64,000 nucleotides of DNA from Selaginella moellendorffii (taxonomy: Eukaryota > Streptophyta > Lycopodiopsida > Selaginellales > Selaginellaceae). This document shows, piece after piece, positions 57,314-64,000 of this stretch (positions within the stretch are counted from its first letter, which is position 1; each line of letters starts with the position of its first letter). The stretch is from positions 434,001 through 498,000 of the forward strand of contig NW_003314261.1 of NCBI RefSeq assembly GCF_000143415.4, written 5' to 3'. The notes beneath the pieces were generated by a model. That model saw nothing but the letters and a program-made list of their open reading frames with translations. It made no database searches and was not told the DNA's origin. Position numbers and translations under genes: made by a program.

Positions 57314-58109
57314 GCCTTTATATCAGGTTTGCAAACCTGGGCTCGCAGTGAGGTGATGCGCTGGAACCCGACCAACTACAAGGAAGCGTTGGATGCGGCC
57401 ATCAAGGTGCATTTCAACGATAACCTGCGAAAGGGGAACACGACGGGGTCGGGATCCACGTTTCACAAAGGGGCCAAACCGAGGGGAACAGTATCGCACC
57501 AAGTTGAAATTCAGCACAGCCTATCACCCACAGACAGACGGACAAACAAGGTCGGTGGGCCAATGCCTTGGCCGAGTTTGATTGCGAAATTCTGTACAAG
57601 CCTGGGAAGAGCAACATCGTGGCGGATGCGGACAGCGGAATGCGAGGCGGCATTCGTCCACCTCAAAGGGAAGTTGAGGAAGGCTCCCGTATTGGCATTG
57701 CCAGACTTTGGTAAGGACTTTGAGGTAGAAACGGATGCTTCGGACTTTGCGTTGGGCGCAGTTCTGAAGCAAGACAACCATCCGGTAGCGTTCTTCTCGA
57801 AGAAGCTGGACAAGGCTCAACGGAAGTGGCCTGCCCATGAGAAGGAATTGTTTGCGGTGGTCAAGGCACTCAAGGAGTGGCGACACTACCTTGGGAGACA
57901 CTTCAAGGTTTACACGGACAATGTGGCAACGAAACACTTCTTGTCACAGCCCGACCTAAGAGGTAAAGTTTCTCGGGCATGTGGTGGGCCAGGACGGGCT
58001 CAAGGTGGACCCGGAGAAGGTCCAAGCGATCCAGGAATGGGAGCGACCATCCAATGTACATGAGTTGAGGGCATTCCTGGGGCTATGCAACTACTATCGA
58101 AAGGCAAAT
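57290..58109 (+). pseudogene. Mosaic of shuffled gypsy gag, integrase, RNase H and RT pieces
   Basis: The plus-strand order is as follows. Gag capsid part ([20 protein letters not shown], to 57490). Then about 60 bp of integrase core (KLKFSTAYHPQTDGQ, another frame). Then an RNase H tail (FDCEILYKPGKSNIVADA). Then RNase H proper (CEAAFVHLKGKL, VETDASDFALGAVLKQ, KRWPAHEKELF-type text, YTDNVATKHFL, to 57950). Then an RT thumb/connection piece (FLGHVVGQDGLKVDPEKV, AFLGLCNYYRK, to 58105). In an intact element the order would be gag, RT, RNase H, integrase. Each piece is well preserved, so the joins are recent. Confidence 0.8.
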
Positions 58110-59123
58110 CCGGTGGCCAGCGAGCAAGTACGTGGGGGAGTCAAGCGAAAAGAGACAAACCCACGGATAAGAAGGTCAAGTCATATAGCAGCGTGGGAAA
58201 CAACGTATGCTACAACTGCGGTGAAGCGGGACACTTTTCGAGGGAATGTCCCTACCCGAAGAAGGCCAGAGCCAATATGGCCATCAAGTCGGGTGAAGTC
58301 CAAAATGAGGTATGTGATCCAGTCCCTAACTCAAAGTTACTCATTACACGAGCAACTTTGGTAGAGAGTCATTCGCGACATCTACTAGCCCTCCGAGGGA
58401 AGCTCGGAGGTAGCTTTGTTAAGATCCTTATTGACACGGGTGCTTCGGATAATTTTGTGGCTGCAGACATAGTCCGGCAAGCCGGACTAACGGTGCAGCG
58501 GCTAGGCGAACCAAGGACTATAGAGTTTGTTCAAGGTAGCCAAAGCACCGATGAGGTACTTCGACAAGCGAAAGTCGAAGTAGGGACATGGAAGGTAGAC
58601 ATGGATTTCACCGTGTTGGACATGGCGGGATTTGACGTGATCTTCGGAATGGATTGGTTCAATCGGTTCGTGGTAGCCCTACATGGACAAGGTAGGAACC
58701 TTGTGGTACTGGCGAATGCCCAAGGAAGAAGATCTAGGGTGGAAGCCCAGGATCTAAAGGTAGGGCAAAGCAAGGCCAAAGAATCCTGCTTAAACCTAGT
58801 GTCCACGAGAGGACAACTCACTAAAGGAACTAAGGCAGCCTTTTTGTGCTTACTCTCGGTGAAGAGTGACAAAAAGACAAGAACGGAAGAAGTGCCTTTA
58901 GTGATCCAGCGAGTGTTGGACCAATTCCAGGATACCATGCCGGAGGAGCTACCGGCGGGGTTACCCCCAGCACAACCGATAGAACATAAGATTGAGCTGG
59001 TCGAGGGTGCTGAGGCAGTGGTTCGTCCCCCTTATTGTTTGAACGAAAAAGAACTCAAGGAGCTCAAGTGCCAACTAGAGGAGTTGGTGGACAAAGGGTA
59101 TGTTAGGTTGAGCAAGTGGCATA
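58110..59123 (+). pseudogene. Partial gag-protease-RT start, near-identical to 60462-61484
   Basis: Starts inside gag at KSGGQRASTWGSQAKRDKP. Contains the zinc knuckle CYNCGEAGHFSREC, the protease strand LIDTGASDNFV, and the RT lead-in ELVDKGYVRLSKW, where it meets the LTR. Unlike the downstream copy, it has CGA, not TGA, at the position matching 61271-61273, so the frame stays open to 59158. No gag start, because the 5' part is replaced by the mosaic. Confidence 0.8.
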
Positions 59124-59411
59124 TGTTGGGACCCGAAGGCGCGCCAAAGGTAAGCTAATTAGCATGGGTTGGATAGGTCGACCAGGCGTAGGGCACTACA
59201 CCCGACTCCCCGCGGGGATGTCGAATCCGTAGACGTATTCTACGGAGGTTGGGTTCGAGTCCCAACCCCCTAGTAAAGCAAGGCTAGGTTCAAGTCCCGA
59301 CCCCATACTAGGGCGTGGTGAGGTGAGGAGTATAGGGACACCTATATTCCGTTGTCATGGGCTCTTGGCCGGGGAGGCTAACTTAGGCACACCGCTAAGT
59401 GGGGGGATGCA
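59124..59411 (+). repeat. 5' LTR of the compact gypsy element
   Basis: 288 bp. Contains tandem B-box-like motifs gggttcgagtccc (about 59251) and aggttcaagtcccgac (about 59288). Shares a module with the LARD internal region at 47315-47530. Confidence 0.75.
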
Positions 59412-59413
59412 GT

Positions 59414-59427
59414 TTGGTATCGGAGCC
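59414..59427 (+). other. Primer-binding site (initiator tRNA-Met type)
   Basis: TTGGTATCGGAGCC two bases after the LTR end, the usual plant TGGTATCAGAGCC with one change. Confidence 0.75.
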
Positions 59428-59470
59428 TTTATCTCAGTTCTAGCGAAGGATAGAGGCAGATTGCTGGGAG

Positions 59471-61273
59471 ATGGCAAGGGCAGGGCGTAAGCGAACCCAG
59501 GCGGAGACGGAACCTCCGCCGGAGCTGGAGCCTCCGGTTGAACAAGAGGCTATGGATGAGGAATCCTTGCATGAGGAGGACTCTAGTGAGGAAACTTCCA
59601 AACAGGAGTCCGGTGGCGAGGTTCGGTCGTCCAAGGCTCGATTGGACGTGCTAGAAGGACAGTTGGCACAGACCAATGCCCTGCTGGAGACTCTTGTACG
59701 CAAGTTAAAGCGTGACGAGAAGCGGAAGAAAAAGCGAAAGACTGCGGATGAAGGCAGCGCAGAAGGTGCGGACCCTTCGGCAGGGACTGAGGCAAAACCA
59801 GACAAGGTCGAACAGACCGAAGTGGAATCAGTCCCTCAGGCAGTTCCCAAGTACAAACCAAAGCCCCCACCGGTGTTCAAGGGAGTGAACGACTATAAGG
59901 TTGTGGAGGATTGGTTTTACGATATGGAGGACTACTTCCGAGCGCTACGGTTACCGAGCTCGGAGAAGGTCCCATGTGCAAAACCATACTTGGCAGATAA
60001 TGCCAAGTCTTGGTGGAGAACAACGGAGGCCAACGAAGGACCGGTGGCCACCTGGGACATGATGAAGGCGAGGATCCACGCGACATACGTTCCTCCGAAT
60101 GCCACTCTGCATCTGAGAGATGAGCTGAGTAGGCTGAAGCAGACTGGAACCATCCAGGAATATGTGAATGGGTTCATGGCAAAGAGGATACTTGTCATGG
60201 ACATGGGGGATATGGATGCGTTCCATGCCTTTATATCAGGTTTGCAAACCTGGGCTCGCGGTGAGGTGATGCGCTGGAACCCGACCAACTACAAGGAAGC
60301 GTTGGATGCGGCCATCAAGGTGCATTTCAACGATAACCTGCGAAAGGGGAACACGACGGGGTCGGGATCCACGTTTCACAAAGGGGCCAAACCGAGGGGA
60401 ACATATAGCAGGGGGAAATTCAAGAAGAGTTTCTCTAAGAATGAGTCCTCGGGACTCCGGAAAGGCAAATCCGGTGGCCAGCGAGCAAGTACGTGGGGGA
60501 GTCAAGCGAAAAGAGACAAACCCACGGATAAGAAGGTCAAGTCATATAGCAGCGTGGGAAACAACGTATGCTACAACTGCGGTGAAGCGGGACACTTTTC
60601 GAGGGAATGTCCCTACCCGAAGAAGGCCAGAGCCAATATGGCCATCAAGTCGGGTGAAGTCCAAAATGAGGTATGTGATCCAGTCCCTAACTCAAAGTTA
60701 CTCATTACACGAGCAACTTTGGTAGAGAGTCATTCGCGACATCTACTAGCCCTCCGAGGGAAGCTCGGAGGTAGCTTTGTTAAGATCCTTATTGACACGG
60801 GTGCTTCGGATAATTTTGTGGCTGCAGACATAGTCCGGCAAGCCGGACTAACGGTGCAGCGGCTAGGCGAACCAAGGACTATAGAGTTTGTTCAAGGTAG
60901 CCAAAGCACCGATGAGGTACTTCGACAAGCGAAAGTCGAAGTAGTGACATGGAAGGTAGACATGGATTTCACCGTGTTGGACATGGCGGGATTTGACGTG
61001 ATCTTCGGAATGGATTGGTTCAATCGGTTCGTGGTAGCCCTACATGGACAAGGTAGGAACCTTGTGGTACTGGCGAATGCCCAAGGAAGAAGATCTAGGG
61101 TGGAAGCCCAAGATCTAAAGGTAGGGCAAAGCAAGGCCAAAAAATCCTGCTTAAACCTGGTGTCCACGAGAGGACAACTCACTAAAGGAACTAAGGCAGC
61201 CTTTTTGTGCTTACTCTCGGTGAAGAGTGACAAAAAGACAAGAACGGAAGAAGTGCCTTTAGTGATCCAGTGA
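59471..61273 (+). CDS. Gypsy Gag-protease polyprotein, stop before RT
   Basis: 600 codons from ATG 59471, 44 bp after the primer-binding site. Residues 1-130 are acidic then Lys-rich, with a coiled-coil stretch (LDVLEGQLAQTNALLETLV). The capsid domain follows (about 135-290: PPVFKGVNDYKVVEDWFYDM, KSWWRTTEANEGPVATWDMM). The zinc knuckle C-x2-C-x4-H-x4-C starts at Cys367 (CYNCGEAGHFSREC). The retropepsin motif DTGA starts at Asp442, and VIFGMDW is the second protease strand. A TGA at 61271-61273 ends the frame. The downstream text (DQFQDTMPEELL to 61519) is the linker to RT, read through as CGA in the neighbour copy. The frame then runs into the LTR without RT. Product: particle protein plus protease at most; it would depend on another element for RT and integrase. 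Confidence 0.88.
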   Translation: MARAGRKRTQAETEPPPELEPPVEQEAMDEESLHEEDSSEETSKQESGGEVRSSKARLDVLEGQLAQTNALLETLVRKLKRDEKRKKKRKTADEGSAEGADPSAGTEAKPDKVEQTEVESVPQAVPKYKPKPPPVFKGVNDYKVVEDWFYDMEDYFRALRLPSSEKVPCAKPYLADNAKSWWRTTEANEGPVATWDMMKARIHATYVPPNATLHLRDELSRLKQTGTIQEYVNGFMAKRILVMDMGDMDAFHAFISGLQTWARGEVMRWNPTNYKEALDAAIKVHFNDNLRKGNTTGSGSTFHKGAKPRGTYSRGKFKKSFSKNESSGLRKGKSGGQRASTWGSQAKRDKPTDKKVKSYSSVGNNVCYNCGEAGHFSRECPYPKKARANMAIKSGEVQNEVCDPVPNSKLLITRATLVESHSRHLLALRGKLGGSFVKILIDTGASDNFVAADIVRQAGLTVQRLGEPRTIEFVQGSQSTDEVLRQAKVEVVTWKVDMDFTVLDMAGFDVIFGMDWFNRFVVALHGQGRNLVVLANAQGRRSRVEAQDLKVGQSKAKKSCLNLVSTRGQLTKGTKAAFLCLLSVKSDKKTRTEEVPLVIQ

Positions 61274-61484
61274 GTGTTGGACCAATTCCAGGATACCATG
61301 CCGGAGGAGCTACTGGCGGGGTTACCCCCAGCACAACCGATAGAACATAAGATTGAGCTGGTCGAGGGTGCTAAGGCAGTGGTTCGTTCCCCTTATCGTT
61401 TGAACGAAAAAGAACTCAAGGAGCTCAAGTGCCAACTAGAGGAGTTGGTGGACAAAGGGTATGTTAGGTTGAGCAAGTGGCATA

Positions 61485-61772
61485 TGTTGGGACCCGAAGG
61501 CGCGCCAAAGGTAAGCTAATTAGCATGGGTTGGATAGGTCGACCAGGCGTAGGGCACTACGCCCGACTCCCCGCGGGGATGTCGAATCCGTAGACGTATT
61601 CTACGGAGGTTGGGTTCGAGTCCCAACCCCCTAGTAAAGCAAGGCTGGGTTCAAGTCCCGACCCCATACTAGGGCGTGGTGAGGTGAGGAGTATAGGGAC
61701 ACCTATATTCCGTTGTCATGGGCTCTTGGCCGGGGAGGCTAACTTAGGCACACCGCTAAGTGGGGGGATGCA
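61485..61772 (+). repeat. 3' LTR of the compact gypsy element
   Basis: 288 bp, differing from the 5' LTR by only a few transitions. Followed by gtcac. Confidence 0.75.
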
Positions 61773-62192
61773 GTCACCTCTTGCTCCCTCAAGTGGAAAA
61801 ACACAAAATTCTTTGTAAGTGAGCTAATTTTAATATGCTAAATCAATCATACTTTCTCTTTGTAACCTTCTATGCCATTCTACTTGCTTGGAGCCATATT
61901 GGGAGCAATTTTTGTAAAAAGAAAAAAATTAAGTGAAATTATATCTAATAAAAAATAAATAGCTCCATCAAATCCTAACCTTAATCTACCACTTCCATAG
62001 CTTTACCCAAACTCTAACCACGAGTATATGGTCAAAGGAGGTCTTATATAATATTTTAAAGGAATATTATAGAATCTTTTTGTATTTCAAATTCTTGGGA
62101 TGAAGGCAATTGGCTAGGATCTCATTAATGTTGCATAAGGGTTATAAGAATGAATAAATTAGCTTAGAGAGACAAATATATAGCCCAAAATG
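61773..62192. other. AT-rich sequence without recognised feature
   Basis: No gene or clear repeat. Confidence 0.4.
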
Positions 62193-62500
62193 CAAGTCAC
62201 TTGCACTTGCTTTTATCATATATGTTGAATGGCCACTGTCAATACCTCATTATTCATAACACCTATCTCCTAGATTATGGGATGAAAAAACATTTAAGCT
62301 AATTTGTAAAGATATTTATCAAGAGTGAATCAAATAAAAAATAAGGATTACACCTATTGCATTAACATAGCTTCTTTACTATGATCTAAGCCAAACCTCC
62401 CTCACTTTGCTTAGCAATAGCTTCCTTGCTCTATTATGCCCAATATTTCCCAGCTTTGATCGATTTACAAAGCTACAATCCTTGCCTATGAATGATATTT
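62193..62500. repeat. Direct repeat, copy 1 (AT-rich, possible LTR)
   Basis: About 300 bp matching 63697-64000 (for example cacttgcacttgcttttatc and gggatgaaaaaacatttaag in both). They are about 1.5 kb apart in the same orientation, and the second copy runs off the window. Could be LTRs of a small element or a segmental duplication. Confidence 0.75.
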
Positions 62501-63082
62501 CAAAGTAGAAAACCCTACAAACAATATTAAATATCAATATATTTTATATATTTTTCAAGATCCAAATCACATCCTCATAAAGTAAAGTTGGCTAATATAA
62601 GCACAATAGGGTGTAACGAATAAACACTTCAAGATGTCAAAGGTTAAGGATCGTAAAATCATAATTGAAACAATTGTACCAAGAGAAGTTAAAAACTTGA
62701 AAGCTTAATGTATTTGATTGCATATGTTTACTAAGATAATTTTAAGAACATTTTTAAACACTGTTAAACCCTTCAGAAAGGGGGTGACCCGTTACCCTCC
62801 TTTTTATAATTAACTCTCCTATCGATTTTCTCTAAATCTTTACTATCTTTTAATATAGATTCTCCTATAGGGAATGTAGTCAAACTTTAAGTTTAATCTA
62901 TTCTGGGGAAGAAGGGGGCAAAAGAGTTTAGGAATCTATGAACAAATAGCGAACACCCTATTTCTCATGTAGTGAGAAGTTAAAGTTAAGTAAAACTAAG
63001 TAAGAGTTGGTACAATAAGAATGGATCTTAACAAAAAACCTAATTACAACTAAAGCAAAAGATGATCGAATAAACAAAATAA
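62501..63082. other. AT-rich sequence between the direct repeats
   Basis: No gene recognised. Confidence 0.4.
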
Positions 63083-63696
63083 GTTGGTGTAAGCTATAAA
63101 TTTTAATTTCCAATTTGTTAGTTTACCCTACCTATCCAACCACATTTGCCTTTCTAATTAAGTTCCCTTATTAATATTCATGTGAGATGTTAACCAACTC
63201 GTCACAGATTCCTCAAACTCTCTCCCAATCCCCCTTCCTAAGTTAGATTAAATTTAAGGTTCAATTACACTCCCTAGAAACATAAGCAATTAAACACTCT
63301 AAACCTCTAGAAAGGTTCAATTACATTCCCTAGAAACATAAGCAATTAAACACTCTAAACCTCCAAATTCTTACCATCTTATGGTACAATAAAATTTATT
63401 TATGGGACCCTTTAAATCCCAAGCTTTAAATGCATCTCTTAGTTTAGAAACCCAAGGGAAATATCGTGGTTATCAGCGACTAAATTTTCTATTCTACTTT
63501 AGTCACTTAACTACACCTCTGACCACTTGGAGAAGTTTCACTCACAACCTTTATAAGTCCTATTTTGGACTTAGGGAATTGCTAGCCTCAAGAATGGCAT
63601 CCATGCTACTCAACCATTGCACTCAATTTGGAAGCACCATTGAAGAGTTCCTTCAAGATTTATTATCTCTCTACTATACTTTTCTTATAACCCCAG
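63083..63696 (-). repeat. LTR-related fragments, including a reverse LTR1 end
   Basis: 63083-63470 is related to 46180-46500. It contains a local tandem duplication of about 55 bp (ggttcaattacactccctag) at 63256-63365. 63480-63640 is the reverse complement of the LTR1 end region (compare 43560-43690). Confidence 0.6.
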
Positions 63697-64000
63697 AATG
63701 CAAGCCACTTGCACTTGCTTTTATCATATATGTTGAATAGCCATTGTTAATACCTCATTATTCATAACACTTACCTCCTAGACTATGGGATGAAAAAACA
63801 TTTAAGCTAATTTGTAAAGATATTTATCAAGAGTGAATCAAATAAAAAATAAGGATTACACCTATTACATTAACATAGCTTCTTTATTATGATCTAAGCT
63901 AAGCTTCCTTCACTTTGCTTAGCAATAGCTTCCTTGCTTTATTATGCCCAATATTTCCCAACTTTGTTCGATTTACAAAGCTACAATCCTTGCCCATGAT
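63697..64000. repeat. Direct repeat, copy 2
   Basis: Second copy of the 62193-62500 repeat, cut by the window end. Differences are mainly scattered transitions. Confidence 0.75.

Larger units (their letters stand above)
59124..61772 (+). mobile_element. Compact non-autonomous Ty3/gypsy element (gag-protease only)
   Basis: LTRs of 288 bp (59124-59411 and 61485-61772) start TGTTGGGACC and end GGGGGATGCA. The primer-binding site TTGGTATCGGAGCC lies at 59414-59427. The internal region holds one gag-protease frame and stops after the first RT residues. RT core, RNase H and integrase are absent. The left border is uncertain because an identical internal copy precedes the 5' LTR, so no target duplication can be read. 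Confidence 0.8.

Noticed and set aside
59240..59310. A tRNA gene inside the gypsy LTR
   Set aside because: B-box-like text is present, but no cloverleaf, acceptor stem or anticodon arm can be folded around it.

Overview
This is a plant nuclear window, most likely from a lycophyte close to Selaginella. The host genes have many very short introns (40-70 nt). They encode plastid-targeted proteins, a RIN4/NOI protein, a beta-D-glucan exohydrolase and a long coiled-coil protein of a type expected in plants with motile sperm. Two eukaryotic tRNA genes (Ala-AGC, Gln-CTG) lie among them. The species call is inference.

Layout. 1-5070: nested retrotransposon sequence. It holds a tandem TRIM array (194-195 bp LTRs) interrupted by a solo LTR of a second family ('LTR1', with an internal 12-bp minisatellite), then LTR1 fragments and a decayed chromovirus integrase/chromodomain end. 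5800-31500: a compact gene island. In order it holds an intronless P-loop ATPase (+), a damaged DUF674 gene (-), tRNA-Ala (-), an STN7/STN8-like membrane kinase (-), a RIN4 homologue (+), tRNA-Gln (-), a BTB/POZ protein (-), a RimM-UDPGP fusion (-), a coiled-coil protein (+), a possible small two-exon gene (+), an ankyrin-RCC1 protein (+), a GH3 glucan exohydrolase (-), a GalT-like/ADP-glucose phosphorylase protein (-) and a small unknown gene (-).

32950-56730: a retrotransposon 'Russian doll'. An old non-coding LTR1 element (LARD-like) contains a LINE fragment, a deleted TRIM and a degenerate Ty3/gypsy-type element. That element was in turn split by a younger complete LARD-like element (42008-50662, TSD tttcc), whose 3' LTR carries a solo TRIM LTR (TSD aaagg). 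56730-61772: a Ty3/gypsy cluster with an inverted RT fragment, a mosaic of shuffled pol/gag pieces, and a compact 2.65-kb element encoding only Gag-protease and the start of RT. 61773-64000: AT-rich repeats.

Several host products are probably plastid proteins (the kinase, RimM-UDPGP and perhaps the small two-exon protein), but nothing indicates an operon-like pathway. The more unusual material is the order of transposon insertions, which can be read from target-site duplications, and the shuffled gypsy mosaic. Exon structures were read by eye. Family names come from remembered motifs and have not been checked by database search.
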